Below are positions 1 to 8,261 of a DNA stretch of 64,000 bases, piece after piece. The notes under the pieces were generated by a model, which was not told the DNA's origin, made no database searches, and worked only from the letters and a program-made list of their open reading frames with translations. The stretch comes from Aureibacillus halotolerans (GTDB taxonomy: Bacteria > Bacillota > Bacilli > Bacillales > DSM-28697), in NCBI RefSeq assembly GCF_004363045.1, contig NZ_SNYJ01000016.1, positions 25,888 to 89,887 of the forward strand, given 5' to 3'. The position numbers and the translations under genes were made by a program. Position 1 is the first letter of the stretch. Every line of letters begins with the position of its first letter.

Positions 1-681
1 TTTTTTCCGCTCATCGACTTCAATAAAGTTTTGCGTAATGTTTGGTACAGTGACTTCCTTCGATTTGACACGAACAATTTCAGGGGAACGCATAAATTTC
101 TCTGCGATTCGGCGAATTGGATCTGGCATCGTTGCTGAGAACAGCAACGTTTGTCGTGCTTCTGGTACTTCTTTTAGAATCGACTCAATGTCTTCAATAA
201 AGCCCATGTTCAACATTTCATCCGCTTCATCCAAAACGACGGTATGAATATGCTGCAAACGCAACGTTTTGCGTTTGATATGGTCTAACAAACGACCAGG
301 CGTTCCAACCACGATTTGTGGATATTTTTTTAGGGCGCGAATTTGACGAGTGATGTCTTGACCACCATAAATAGGAAGCGCACGAATGTTTTTAAAACGA
401 CCAACTTTGTTTAATTCTTCAGCAACTTGCATCGCAAGCTCCCGTGTCGGTGCGATAACAAGCCCTGCAACACCACTGTGTTGTTTCGTTGTTTTTTCAA
501 TCATCGGCACACCAAATGCGGCTGTTTTTCCAGTACCCGTTTGCGCTTGACCAATCACATCAATACCTTTTAACGAGAGAGGGATTGATTCAGCTTGAAT
601 CGGCGTCGCCTCTTCAAACCCCATGTTGCCAATTGCCTCAAGAATTTCTTTGCTTAAACCTAGTTCACTAAATTTTGCCAA
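1..681 (-). CDS. cshA: DEAD-box ATP-dependent RNA helicase CshA (5' part; runs off the window)
   Basis: N-terminal 227 codons of a DEAD-box RNA helicase that unwinds structured RNA in cold adaptation, ribosome assembly and mRNA decay. Visible in order: Q-motif region ([13 protein letters not shown]), motif I AQTGTGKT, motif Ia [16 protein letters not shown], motif II DEAD ([10 protein letters not shown]) and motif III SAT. The C-terminal helicase domain lies outside the window. The reading frame begins at a TTG (complement of 679-681, MAKFSELGL) with AGGA about 8 nt upstream; no in-frame ATG gives a plausible N-terminus. The leader is long and structured. CshA is assigned over other DEAD-box paralogues by the short N-terminus preceding the Q motif and by similarity to Bacillus CshA, so the family is certain and the symbol likely. 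Confidence 0.93.
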   Translation of the reverse strand, partial: MAKFSELGLSKEILEAIGNMGFEEATPIQAESIPLSLKGIDVIGQAQTGTGKTAAFGVPMIEKTTKQHSGVAGLVIAPTRELAMQVAEELNKVGRFKNIRALPIYGGQDITRQIRALKKYPQIVVGTPGRLLDHIKRKTLRLQHIHTVVLDEADEMLNMGFIEDIESILKEVPEARQTLLFSATMPDPIRRIAEKFMRSPEIVRVKSKEVTVPNITQNFIEVDERKK

Positions 682-1133
682 TACAGATCCTGCTACCTGT
701 CACATATACCATTCTTCTTCTATATCGGTGAGGCTCGGTAAAACCTCTGCATGCAACTTTTTGCAAACATTCAATAGATATCAATGAGCGTTCAAAGGAT
801 GTCATTCCTTGACCTGCTCTATATGTTTTAAGTAGCAGAGTCACCACCTTTCTGATTTTCGAATAGACAAAGCACTGTCCGTCAATCGGACAAACAACCT
901 CTGTCACTATCCCCATAAAGCATGAGCATGCTCTAAGCCTTTTTCAGGTTGACGAGTGCAAACAATTTTATGCTCAAAGAAACGCTGAGCTCTTTAGTTT
1001 CAGATGATTCTTTTTCTCCTCGTTTTGCAGCTACAAAGTGAGCAACAATGTCATAGGAGCCTCAACACTCAAACTCTAGAAGAAAAACGTGGCTTGCCGT
1101 CAACCAAAACGATCGACGGAAGACTTGTCTGCC

Positions 1134-1174
1134 AAAAAAACACTCTCCGTCGTAAAACGGAAAGCGTAAGAGTG
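1134..1174 (-). terminator. Rho-independent terminator (minus strand)
   Basis: Stem CACTCT...AGAGTG with an inner CCGT/ACGG stem, followed on the minus strand by seven T. It would stop transcription arriving from the rsbR-like gene or from the repeat region before the cshA leader; alternatively it is an attenuator in an even longer cshA leader. Confidence 0.55.
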
Positions 1175-1369
1175 CTGATTGAGCTAAATTAACAACATAA
1201 AAAAGACCGACCTTGTTTGCCCGTCACTTTTTGGACGACAGCATTACTTACCTATGTTAGCATTATTGATCGCGAATGACAATATGATACCTCTAAAGCT
1301 AAACTATTTTTGTTTGGTAAAAAATTATTGAAGCATATTATTTTAATGCAGTTGTCCTACGCATAGCTA

Positions 1370-1500
1370 GAGCGGGTAACGACAAGCTGCCATACGCTCG
1401 CTTTCACCCTAAAGAGTACAAGTGCATCATCGACTCGAAAGGACCTCATCGTGATTTTTTTGCCGCTGGAGTCTCGCTAGTGGCTGCTTTTCATGATGCA
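1370..1500 (+). repeat. Dispersed repeat, family C (copy 1)
   Basis: Core CACCCTAAAG..ACAAGTGC....ATCGACTCGAAAGGACCTCATCGTG (about 60 bp, given here in parts) is flanked by arms AAGCTGCCATACGCTCGC on the left and GGAGTCTCGCTAGTGGC on the right. The same core recurs near 1725, 2955, 18590, 36075 and 36510. The arms are partly complementary. The sequence is non-coding. Confidence 0.8.
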
Positions 1501-1589
1501 CTTGTTTTTTTAAGGTGTGACATGAATTAAAAAGGACTCATCTCGTTATACGAGACCGAGACAAAATAAAAACCATTCACGCAGCAACA

Positions 1590-1800
1590 AGCATCAGCGT
1601 AGTCAAAATACGTAGACTCCTGCGGGAACAGCGCGAGCTGAAGATCCCCTCGGAAAGCTTGCTTTTCGAGGAAGCTGAAGCCGTGCCCCGCGGAACGCGA
1701 AGTATTTTGACGAAGCGACCGTATTATTTGCACCCTAAAGGGCAACGTCGACTCAGAAGTACGTTTCGTCGTGATTTCTTTGCCGCTAGTTATTTAGAGC
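1590..1800 (+). repeat. Composite dispersed repeat, family B followed by family C core
   Basis: The B module (about 1607-1712) has ends GTCAAAATAC and GTATTTTGAC, a perfect 10-bp inverted repeat, around a GC-rich palindromic interior (CTGCGGGA ... CCCCGCGG). It runs directly into a degenerate C core (GCACCCTAAAGG at about 1730). The same B-then-C arrangement is found at 36335-36600. No reading frame with coding character is present. Confidence 0.8.
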
Positions 1801-1851
1801 GTAGAGATCCGCTTAGTTACTAAAAGACGCTTCACTGCCAAAGTCGTCTCA

Positions 1852-2706
1852 TTAAAAAGAAGCTGTGGTTTTTTTCATCTTGATAATAGTATCCATTGCC
1901 TGCTTTACCGTTCCGCATGTTTTAATCGATGCCAATGTAACACCCATCGAAACAATGGTTTGTGTAACGGCTGGTCTGAGCCCTGTTAAATAGCTTGAGA
2001 TACCTATCAAGTCAAGGGATTGAATGACTTGATACAAATGATGGGCAACCTTCGTATCAATTGAATGAATACCAGAGACATCAATAATCATATAGTCTAG
2101 TTCCATCTGAGTAGCAGTGGCCAGTGTCTGCTCCATGATATATTCAAAACGCTGCGTATCAACTTCTCCGACTAACGGAAGGATTGCCACTCCTTCTAAC
2201 ACGGGTACCACTGGGGTGGACAACTCTAGGATTGACCGTTGTGCTTCTAACAATTGCTCTTCCTTAACATGCAAATATGCCTTTGAGAAAGACGTCATGG
2301 CCGTATCCATTGCCATGTCCACATGTTGTCCCAAAACGATCACGTCCTCATGCAGCAACCGTGTTTCTTTGATTTCGGTATCCATGAGGTCCCATATGGC
2401 TCGCCGTGTGTATTTCATGACTGTCAGGGCAGCTGTTATATCTTGTCTAGACATTGCTAAATATTGTCCTGCTTCTTCTCCCCACCGTAATATGGCTTCT
2501 TCGTTAATGAGTGGAACATCGGACGAAATGCTCTCTGCTGTGACGTAAAGCAATCGATCAAACAGTTCAATTGCGTTCTCCTCACGATGATCACTAGGCA
2601 TCGACACATTGCCTGTATGTATGAACTGCATTTGGTCTGCTTTTTTTCGAAGTGAAAGTGTGTTTTCTTTTAGTAATTTCTTTATATAGGATATCGATTG
2701 AGACAT
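1852..2706 (-). CDS. RsbR-family STAS protein (RsbT co-antagonist paralogue)
   Basis: 284-residue protein of the RsbR family, whose members build the stressosome that controls RsbT release and hence the sigma-B general stress response. Residues about 1-150 form the variable, largely helical sensor half (non-heme globin-like in RsbRA). Residues about 163-275 form the STAS domain. The two threonines phosphorylated by RsbT in RsbR proteins are matched by T218 in SIDTKVA and T250 in VTQTIVS. No other sigma-B module gene is adjacent, as for the scattered RsbR paralogues of B. subtilis. The ATG at 2706 has no clear Shine-Dalgarno site; a short upstream frame with a good one (2717-2746) may couple translation. 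Which paralogue (RB, RC, RD) cannot be told. Confidence 0.88.
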   Translation of the reverse strand: MSQSISYIKKLLKENTLSLRKKADQMQFIHTGNVSMPSDHREENAIELFDRLLYVTAESISSDVPLINEEAILRWGEEAGQYLAMSRQDITAALTVMKYTRRAIWDLMDTEIKETRLLHEDVIVLGQHVDMAMDTAMTSFSKAYLHVKEEQLLEAQRSILELSTPVVPVLEGVAILPLVGEVDTQRFEYIMEQTLATATQMELDYMIIDVSGIHSIDTKVAHHLYQVIQSLDLIGISSYLTGLRPAVTQTIVSMGVTLASIKTCGTVKQAMDTIIKMKKTTASF

Positions 2707-2716
2707 GAAAACGCTG

Positions 2717-2746
2717 TCAAGCTGAGGTTTTTCGGAAAATCCTCAT
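2717..2746 (-). other. Possible 9-codon leader frame upstream of the RsbR-like gene
   Basis: ATG AGG ATT ... GCT TGA (MRIFRKTSA) preceded by GGAAGGTGG about 13 nt upstream. It ends 10 nt before the ATG of the RsbR-like gene, which itself lacks a ribosome site. The frame overlaps an inverted repeat (GAGGATTTT / AAAAACCTC). Translational coupling is inference. Confidence 0.3.
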
Positions 2747-2939
2747 CTGAACAGCCGCACCACCTTCCTGCCTGGATTTCTCCGCTAAATTCCATCAATC
2801 GATCGGTAATTCAGCAAAACATTAATTCTTTCCCTTATTATCATTAATTGAAACATTTTAACTCAACTTTCGCACCTTACAATGGGCAGACACACTTAGA
2901 TATAGCTGGAAAAACTGAAATTATTGTGAATGGTTGCTT

Positions 2940-3045
2940 TTATATAAGCTGCCATACGCTCACTTTTAGTCTAAAGGGCACAAGTGCAGCATCGATTCGA
3001 AAAGACCTCATCGTGATGTCTATGCCACTGTAAACTCGCATCAAG
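2940..3045 (+). repeat. Dispersed repeat, family C (copy 2, decayed arms)
   Basis: Left arm AAGCTGCCATACGCTCAC, core TCTAAAGGGCACAAGTGC and GACCTCATCGTGATG; the right arm is poorly conserved. It lies in the 518-bp gap between the RsbR-like gene and the cardiolipin synthase gene. Apart from this repeat nothing else is recognisable in the gap. Confidence 0.7.
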
Positions 3046-3224
3046 TACGAATGAGAAGGATGACTACGATTTAGATGATTGCCTTGACGACAAGAACCCC
3101 TTTTTGTGTTGGAGCTATTTTTCCAGCCTACTTTTTCTCATTATAGGGAATACCATCAAAGAAATCCGTTTGATGTCTTAAATAAAAGCACGTCACTCAC
3201 GCCTTATCATGAAAGGAACACCTT

Positions 3225-4733
3225 ATGAAACAATCTCGCCAAACTATTTTGCTCATTGCTTTAATTGCCACCTTTTTTCTCGGCATCAGCTCTTTTGTCT
3301 CCCCTGTTGGGCGAATCGTTTGCTGGAGCTTATATATGGTCATCGTGTTATCGATTTGTCTTGCTATTATGTTGGAAGCTCGTAACCCGTATAAAACGCT
3401 TCTCTGGTTTTATGCCATTCTCTTTTTTCCGATCATTGGGTATTCATTGTATCTCGTAACCGGTCAACTTGAAGTAAAAGGACACTTGTTTAGAGAAAAA
3501 CGTCAAGATGATCGTTGGTATTTTGAACGCTTAGAAAAAAACAAGCCCCGAGACACGTGGCGAATGCTTACTGAAATGGAGCAGGCGTTGTCTGATTTTA
3601 TCCATCACACAACCAAAAGTGAGATTAGCTTTTTCTCTTCGGCTACGGTTTTAACCAACGGACAGGAAAAGTTTCCTAAACTTCTATCCTCATTGAAAAA
3701 AGCAGAGCGTTTTATCCACCTTGAATATTATATTTTCCGTTCAGATCATATTGGTACAGATATTATTGATGTGTTATGTGAAAAAGCAAAAGCAGGACTT
3801 GAGGTCCGTGTCATTTATGATGGCATTGGAAGTTTGTGGCTAAAGCGAAAAGCAATTAAACGTATGAAAGATGCTGGTGTAGACATCTACCCCTTCCTTC
3901 CGTTAAGAGAGGCGCTAAACACACAAAAGCTCAATTTTAGAAATCACCGTAAGATTGTTATTGTAGATGGTCACGTCGGTTTTGTTGGCGGACTGAACAT
4001 TGGCGATGAGTACTTAGGGCGCTCTAAAAAGTTTGGTTTTTGGCGAGATACTCATTTAATGATTACTGGAGAGGCATTGCAGCGCCTTCATACCATTTTT
4101 TTAATGGATTGGCATTATGTAAGTGGTGGTGAAAAGCTTGCCATTGAAACCTACTCCAGCACAAAAGCTCCGTCCACTCAAGTCGATGGTGCCATGCATG
4201 TCGTCTCCAGTGGACCAGATTCAGAGCAAGGAACGATGGCGGATATTTATTTTTCAATGGTCACGAGTGCAAAGCAATCGGTTTGGATTGCAACCCCTTA
4301 TTTTATTCCAAACAAAGCTATGCGCACGGCGCTTGGCACCGCAGCAGCCAAGGGACTTGACGTTCGCCTCATTGTTCCAGAAGAGAATGATGGCTTTTTT
4401 ACTCGCTACGGGACACAATCCTATTTTGATGAACTCCTCTCAAAAGGGGTCTCCATCTACACTTATAAAAAAGGGTTTTTGCATGGAAAAGTGATTCTCA
4501 TTGATGGGCTAATCGCATCTATAGGTACGGCAAATGTTGATTTACGTAGCTTCAACTTGAATTTTGAAGTAAACGTCTTTTTGTTCCGTTCTAGCGCTGT
4601 CCACAAGCTCGTCCAGGATTATCAGAAGGATTTAGAGGATTGCCATCAACTTTCTATTGCTGAACGCCAAAAGCGCGGACTGGGCATTAAACTGAAGGAA
4701 GCCTTTTCCCGTCTTTTCTCGCCTGTGTTGTGA
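3225..4733 (+). CDS. cls: Cardiolipin synthase
   Basis: Membrane enzyme that condenses two phosphatidylglycerol molecules to cardiolipin and glycerol. 502 residues, about the family's usual length. Two N-terminal transmembrane helices (about 7-27 and 33-55) are followed by a cytoplasmic phospholipase D-type catalytic core with two HxKxxxxD motifs: HRKIVIVD near residue 240 and HGKVILID near residue 420, each followed by the typical GG/GT. AAAGGAA lies 7-8 nt before the ATG. It is monocistronic, followed by the promoter of the TPP-riboswitch operon. Paralogues (ClsA, YwiE, YwjE) exist in Bacillus and the exact orthologue is not decided. Confidence 0.95.
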   Translation: MKQSRQTILLIALIATFFLGISSFVSPVGRIVCWSLYMVIVLSICLAIMLEARNPYKTLLWFYAILFFPIIGYSLYLVTGQLEVKGHLFREKRQDDRWYFERLEKNKPRDTWRMLTEMEQALSDFIHHTTKSEISFFSSATVLTNGQEKFPKLLSSLKKAERFIHLEYYIFRSDHIGTDIIDVLCEKAKAGLEVRVIYDGIGSLWLKRKAIKRMKDAGVDIYPFLPLREALNTQKLNFRNHRKIVIVDGHVGFVGGLNIGDEYLGRSKKFGFWRDTHLMITGEALQRLHTIFLMDWHYVSGGEKLAIETYSSTKAPSTQVDGAMHVVSSGPDSEQGTMADIYFSMVTSAKQSVWIATPYFIPNKAMRTALGTAAAKGLDVRLIVPEENDGFFTRYGTQSYFDELLSKGVSIYTYKKGFLHGKVILIDGLIASIGTANVDLRSFNLNFEVNVFLFRSSAVHKLVQDYQKDLEDCHQLSIAERQKRGLGIKLKEAFSRLFSPVL

Positions 4734-4737
4734 TGAG

Positions 4738-4767
4738 TAGACAGAAAAAGCATTGGAATGCTATAGT
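4738..4767 (+). promoter_or_regulatory. Candidate sigma-A promoter of the thi operon
   Basis: TAGACA, 18 nt, TATAGT, placed just upstream of the TPP riboswitch. The -35 is one base from consensus and the spacing slightly long. Confidence 0.5.
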
Positions 4768-4779
4768 TATACCACTTGA

Positions 4780-4880
4780 ATACGCTGCGGGGAGCCTAAC
4801 CAATGGCTGAGAGGGTGCGCCAGTGCACCGACCCACGAAACCTGCTCTGGATAATGCCAGCGAAGGGATGTCAGCAGAAC
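4780..4880 (+). promoter_or_regulatory. TPP riboswitch (THI element)
   Basis: All conserved blocks are visible: GGGGAGCC, GGCTGAGAGGG, GACCC, ACCTG, CTGGATAATGCCAGCG and AAGGGA, closed by GCTGC/GCAGC (P1). It binds thiamine pyrophosphate; ligand binding would favour the downstream terminator at 4917-4945 and shut off the four-gene transporter operon. A small GTCGG/CCGAC hairpin lies between aptamer and terminator. Confidence 0.97.
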
Positions 4881-4916
4881 GTCGGTTATTCCGACTGTTT
4901 ATGCATTTTCTTTGTG

Positions 4917-4945
4917 AACATCGCCCTTGTTGGCGATGTTTTTTT
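4917..4945 (+). terminator. Riboswitch-controlled terminator
   Basis: Stem AACATCGCC / GGCGATGTT with a short CTTGTT loop and a run of T. It lies between the TPP aptamer and the first gene, so it is the expression platform. Confidence 0.9.
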
Positions 4946-5035
4946 ATGCTCTGACACATTCACGCACGCCTGGTCATCGGAGCGCTCACATTCAAGAGGC
5001 AAAAATAAACGACCTAAAAGAGAGGATGAAGTTGT

Positions 5036-5332
5036 ATGTCAAACGTTAATCTTGGCTTCCAAGTGCTACCAAAGGTAAGTGGAGACCTCAAGAGCTATGA
5101 GGTCGTCGATCGTGCCATTGAAGTGGTTGCCAATTCAGGCGTTTCCTATGAAGTAGGTCCAATGGAAACAGTCATGGAGGGCGATTTGAACGAGCTATTG
5201 GAGATCGTTAAAAAAGCGCAGGATGCGTGTATCGCAGCAGGGGCGTCAGAAGTAATGACCCATGTCAAGATTCATTATCGCCCTGATGGAGGCGTCACCA
5301 TTGATGAGAAAATCGGGAAATATAGAGATTAA
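5036..5332 (+). CDS. Thiamine-binding protein of the MTH1187/YqgV family
   Basis: 98-residue single-domain protein of the thiamine-binding (DUF77, MTH1187/YqgV) superfamily: an N-terminal beta-strand with VNLGFQVLP, YEVVDRAIEVV, the conserved YEVGPMETVMEG segment and HVKIHYR near the end. Members bind thiamine in the cytosol. It is the first gene after the TPP riboswitch and its 3' end overlaps the likely start of thiX by 29 nt, so it is co-expressed with the transporter. A role as intracellular carrier or buffer of thiamine or its pyrimidine moiety is inference. An AGAGAGGATG ribosome site precedes the ATG. Confidence 0.88.
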   Translation: MSNVNLGFQVLPKVSGDLKSYEVVDRAIEVVANSGVSYEVGPMETVMEGDLNELLEIVKKAQDACIAAGASEVMTHVKIHYRPDGGVTIDEKIGKYRD

Positions 5333-6140
5333 CCGTGCTTTTACTCGTGGTGTCCTTCTGCCTACTTGTTTTATCCTTATGCTCCTTCTGTGTTGGGAGG
5401 TCGGTGTCTGGCTGACAGGGATTGAGCATTGGATTCTCCCACCACCGAGCGTTGTCATCCAAACGTTCTTTCTATCATGGCCACTTCTTCTCACACATAT
5501 AGGTCCTACGGTGACAGAAACCTTGATTGGTCTTGGCATCGCAATCGTTGTAGCTGTTTTAATTGCCACGTTAACAGACCTGGCATTTTGGCTTAGGCAA
5601 ACCTTGTATCCTCCACTTGTGATATCACAGACCATCCCTATTATTGCGGTGGCCCCATTGTTTATGATTTGGTTTGGCTATGGGCTGACGCCAAAAATCA
5701 TTGTTGTCGCGCTCGTTTGCTTTTTCCCGATGACAATTAGCTTGGCTGATGGCTATCGCCAGGTTGATCCTGCGATGATAAAGCTGCTTCGTTCAATGGG
5801 GGCAACTCGTTGGCATATATTCAAAATGGTCAAACTTCCTGCCGCATTGCCAGCGTTCTTTTCAGGATTACGTATTGCGGGGACGTACAGTGTAATGGGG
5901 GCTGTTATTGGAGAATGGCTTGGTGCGAGCAAAGGGCTCGGCGTCTTTATGACAAGGTCTTCACAATCCTTCCAAACCGACCGTGTGTTTGCCGCCATTT
6001 TAGTGATCGTTTTGTTAAGCCTCCTCATTTACGGGCTGATAGAGTGGATCTCGCGCCTCGTGATGCCATGGCAATCACAACGTGTGCAGCAGAAAACAAG
6101 TCATCGTGACAAAAAAACGATTTCAAAAAACAAGGAGTGA
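5304..6140 (+). CDS. thiX: ABC transporter permease ThiX (thiamine precursor uptake)
   Basis: Integral membrane permease of the NitT/TauT/SsuC-like BPD_transp_1 family. Six hydrophobic segments are visible from about residue 15 to 260, with the EAA-type loop LLRSMGATRWHIFKMVKLPAALPAFF that docks on the ATPase. The ATG at 5304 (MRKSGNIEIN) is preferred because GGAGG lies 11 nt upstream; an in-frame ATG at 5262 would add 14 residues but overlap the upstream gene far more. In B. halodurans ThiXYZ imports N-formyl-aminomethyl-pyrimidine for thiamine salvage, and the same substrate class is likely here. The end is 6 nt before thiY. Confidence 0.9.
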   Translation: MRKSGNIEINRAFTRGVLLPTCFILMLLLCWEVGVWLTGIEHWILPPPSVVIQTFFLSWPLLLTHIGPTVTETLIGLGIAIVVAVLIATLTDLAFWLRQTLYPPLVISQTIPIIAVAPLFMIWFGYGLTPKIIVVALVCFFPMTISLADGYRQVDPAMIKLLRSMGATRWHIFKMVKLPAALPAFFSGLRIAGTYSVMGAVIGEWLGASKGLGVFMTRSSQSFQTDRVFAAILVIVLLSLLIYGLIEWISRLVMPWQSQRVQQKTSHRDKKTISKNKE

Positions 6141-6146
6141 TTTCCT

Positions 6147-7148
6147 ATGAACAAACATTGGCTTTTCGCACTGCTCTTAAGTTCTCTATTTCTGTTGGCT
6201 GCTTGCACGAATGGAGCATCCCCTGAAGAACAAGATGAAAGCAAAGCTGGTTTAACCGACGTAACGGTCATGCTCGATTGGTTTCCAAACACGAACCATA
6301 CTGGGCTTTACGTGGCACAGCAAAAAGGTTTTTTTGAAGAGGCTGGCATTAATGTGACTATTCAACAGCCTGGAGAAGGAACGACTGCCGACACAATGGT
6401 AGCCTCAGGAACGGCTGATTTCGGCATAAGCACACAGGAAAACGTGACGCTTGCACGTACAAAAGACATCCCTGTAGTTTCTGTAGCTGCAATTATTCAA
6501 CACAATACCTCTTCTTTTGCGTCTCTTGCCGAGGACAACATCACGACAGTAAATGATTTTGAAGGCAAACGGTATGGAGGTTGGGGATCCGAAAGTGAAG
6601 AAGCAACCCTTCGAGGCGTGATGCAAAATGCCGGCGCTGATCCTGACAACGTGGAAATGATTACACTTGGTGCGACCGATTTCTTGAAGGCGATTGGTCG
6701 TGACGCAGATATCATGTGGATTTTTGATGGCTGGGATCTTGTCGGCGCAGAGCTTGCCGGCAAAGACATTCACACCATTCCTTTAAGAGAAATTGATCCC
6801 GCGCTCGATTATTACACACCTGTGCTCATTTCAAATGAATCGCTCCTATCAGAACAACCTGACCTGGCGAAGTCGTTTATGGATGCTGTATCAAAAGGAT
6901 ACACATTTGCTATTGAAGAACCAGAAGAAGCTGCCGATATTCTTCTTGAAGCTGCTCCTGAACTCGATGCGGAGCTTGTGAAAAAGAGTCAAGCATATTT
7001 AAGTAAGGAATATCAGGCGGACGCGTCAGCCTGGGGTATACAAAATGAAGACGTTTGGCAGCGTTATGCAGATTGGATGTCAGAACGCGGATTAATTGAA
7101 GACTCCTTCACTGCTGTGGACGCGTTTTCAAACGACTTTTTACCATGA
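6147..7148 (+). CDS. thiY: Thiamine precursor-binding lipoprotein ThiY
   Basis: 333-residue substrate-binding lipoprotein: signal peptide with lipobox LAAC (Cys near residue 20), then an NMT1/THI5-like domain (LDWFPNTNHTGLYVAQQKGFF, typical of HMP and formylaminopyrimidine binders). It captures the pyrimidine precursor of thiamine outside the cell and delivers it to ThiX. The ATG follows AAGGAGTGA. Its stop codon overlaps the thiZ start (ATGA), indicating tight translational coupling. No tenA or ylmB salvage enzyme is adjacent, so processing genes must lie elsewhere. Confidence 0.93.
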   Translation: MNKHWLFALLLSSLFLLAACTNGASPEEQDESKAGLTDVTVMLDWFPNTNHTGLYVAQQKGFFEEAGINVTIQQPGEGTTADTMVASGTADFGISTQENVTLARTKDIPVVSVAAIIQHNTSSFASLAEDNITTVNDFEGKRYGGWGSESEEATLRGVMQNAGADPDNVEMITLGATDFLKAIGRDADIMWIFDGWDLVGAELAGKDIHTIPLREIDPALDYYTPVLISNESLLSEQPDLAKSFMDAVSKGYTFAIEEPEEAADILLEAAPELDAELVKKSQAYLSKEYQADASAWGIQNEDVWQRYADWMSERGLIEDSFTAVDAFSNDFLP

Positions 7149-7903
7149 ATCAGCCATTAATTGAAGTCCAGGCGGTGGAAAAAGCATTCGGTGAGACCGT
7201 CGCTTTAGCCTCTGCAGATCTCACTGTCCATTCTGGAGAATTTGTGTCCATCATCGGGCAAAGTGGTTGTGGAAAAAGTACATTGTTGGATATCATTTCC
7301 GGTTTGGTGGGGCCAGATCGAGGGGACATTTTCCTTGATGGGCAGTCTGTGTTACATTCCACTGGTCATGCTGGATATATGCCTCAACAGGACGTGCTCC
7401 TTCCATGGCGTACCATTATTGATAATGTCATTCTCCCGTTACAAATTGACGGAACAACCAAAAAGGCTGCACGTAAAATCGCGCAGGAACAACTACCTAA
7501 ATTTGGTCTGGAAGGGTTCGGGGATCGATATCCTGACGCATTGTCAGGGGGCATGAAGCAACGTGCCAGCTTCTTGCGCACATGCCTTACAAAGAAAAAG
7601 CTGTTGTTGCTTGACGAACCATTCGGCAAACTAGATGCCCTCACACGTCTTGAAATGCAGCAATGGCTTGTAAAGCTTGCTCATTCTATGTCATTAACGA
7701 TCCTTTTCGTTACACATGATATAGACGAAGCTCTCCTGCTGTCTGATCGCATTTATGTCATGTCCCCACGACCGGGACGAATTGTTAAAGAACTCCACGT
7801 GGAAGGAGAGCGTCCTCGTTCGATGGAAACTCTCTCTTCCCCTCAGTTACAAGAACAAAAACAAACATTGCTAAAAATGCTATTTGATCAGGAGCGGTCG
7901 TAA
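7145..7903 (+). CDS. thiZ: ABC transporter ATP-binding protein ThiZ
   Basis: 252-residue ATPase that powers the ThiXYZ importer. Walker A GQSGCGKST, Q-loop in MPQQDVLLPWR, signature LSGGMKQR, Walker B LLLLDEPFGKLDA and H-loop FVTHDIDEA are all intact. The family is SsuB/TauB/ThiZ type. The start overlaps the thiY stop by 4 nt. It is the last gene of the TPP-controlled operon; a weak terminator follows. Confidence 0.94.
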   Translation: MNQPLIEVQAVEKAFGETVALASADLTVHSGEFVSIIGQSGCGKSTLLDIISGLVGPDRGDIFLDGQSVLHSTGHAGYMPQQDVLLPWRTIIDNVILPLQIDGTTKKAARKIAQEQLPKFGLEGFGDRYPDALSGGMKQRASFLRTCLTKKKLLLLDEPFGKLDALTRLEMQQWLVKLAHSMSLTILFVTHDIDEALLLSDRIYVMSPRPGRIVKELHVEGERPRSMETLSSPQLQEQKQTLLKMLFDQERS

Positions 7904-7937
7904 ATGACCCTCCTGTGAATTAGCTCTGCTCTAGGAA

Positions 7938-7982
7938 AAGGGTACATTGAGCAAAAATCAAGCCCTTCTTTTTTCTTTTTTT
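7938..7982 (+). terminator. Probable terminator of the thi operon
   Basis: Interrupted stem AAGGG...TTGA / TCAA.CCCTT followed by a T-rich run (CTTTTTTCTTTTTTT). The stem is imperfect, so confidence is moderate. Confidence 0.5.
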
Positions 7983-8078
7983 CATGTATAATAACATCTG
8001 TTGCTCCTCTCTTCCCTTCAATTTTTCACTTCCGGAAACCCAATGTGTATTTCTTTTATTTCTTCATAAACATGATTG

Positions 8079-8107
8079 TTTACAACCACCCTTCCAACAG
8101 TTATACT
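8079..8107 (+). promoter_or_regulatory. Sigma-A promoter of the ribonucleotide reductase genes
   Basis: TTTACA, exactly 17 nt, TATACT. The expected start of transcription falls near 8114, immediately before the NrdR box pair. Confidence 0.65.
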
Positions 8108-8115
8108 TATACTCA

Positions 8116-8163
8116 CCACAACATTTAGTGATTACATAAACGAAAACACACTACATTTAGTAT
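8116..8163 (+). promoter_or_regulatory. NrdR box pair
   Basis: CCACAACATTTAGTGA (8116-8131) and ACACTACATTTAGTAT (8148-8163) each match about 12-13 of 16 positions of the NrdR consensus (acaCwAtATaTwGtgt). Their starts are 32 bp apart, three helical turns, the usual geometry for the ATP/dATP-sensing repressor NrdR. They overlap the predicted transcription start, consistent with repression. Confidence 0.8.
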
Positions 8164-8261
8164 CATCAGTGTTTTTACGATAAAATGTGGCATTCTACCA
8201 AAAGCAGAAAAACGTAGTGGATGCCGAGCAAGCTGATTAGATGGACCGGGAGGAATGTATG

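Larger units (their letters stand above)
682..1851. other. Long intergenic region with cshA leader, terminator and repeats
   Basis: No convincing gene is visible in about 1.2 kb. The part nearest cshA (682-1130, read on the minus strand) is a potential long 5' leader with small stem-loops, for example TGTCCG/CGGACA around 875-890. A terminator-like hairpin follows at 1134-1174. The rest (about 1360-1800) consists largely of dispersed repeats listed separately. An open frame at 668-916 (minus) runs through the leader but has no recognisable domain or ribosome site. Confidence 0.5.

Noticed and set aside
668..916. 82-codon frame upstream of cshA
   Set aside because: No ribosome site or recognisable domain, and it overlaps the cshA start; better explained as leader RNA.
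2117..2548. 143-codon plus-strand frame
   Set aside because: Antisense to the clearly conserved STAS protein gene; no coding character.
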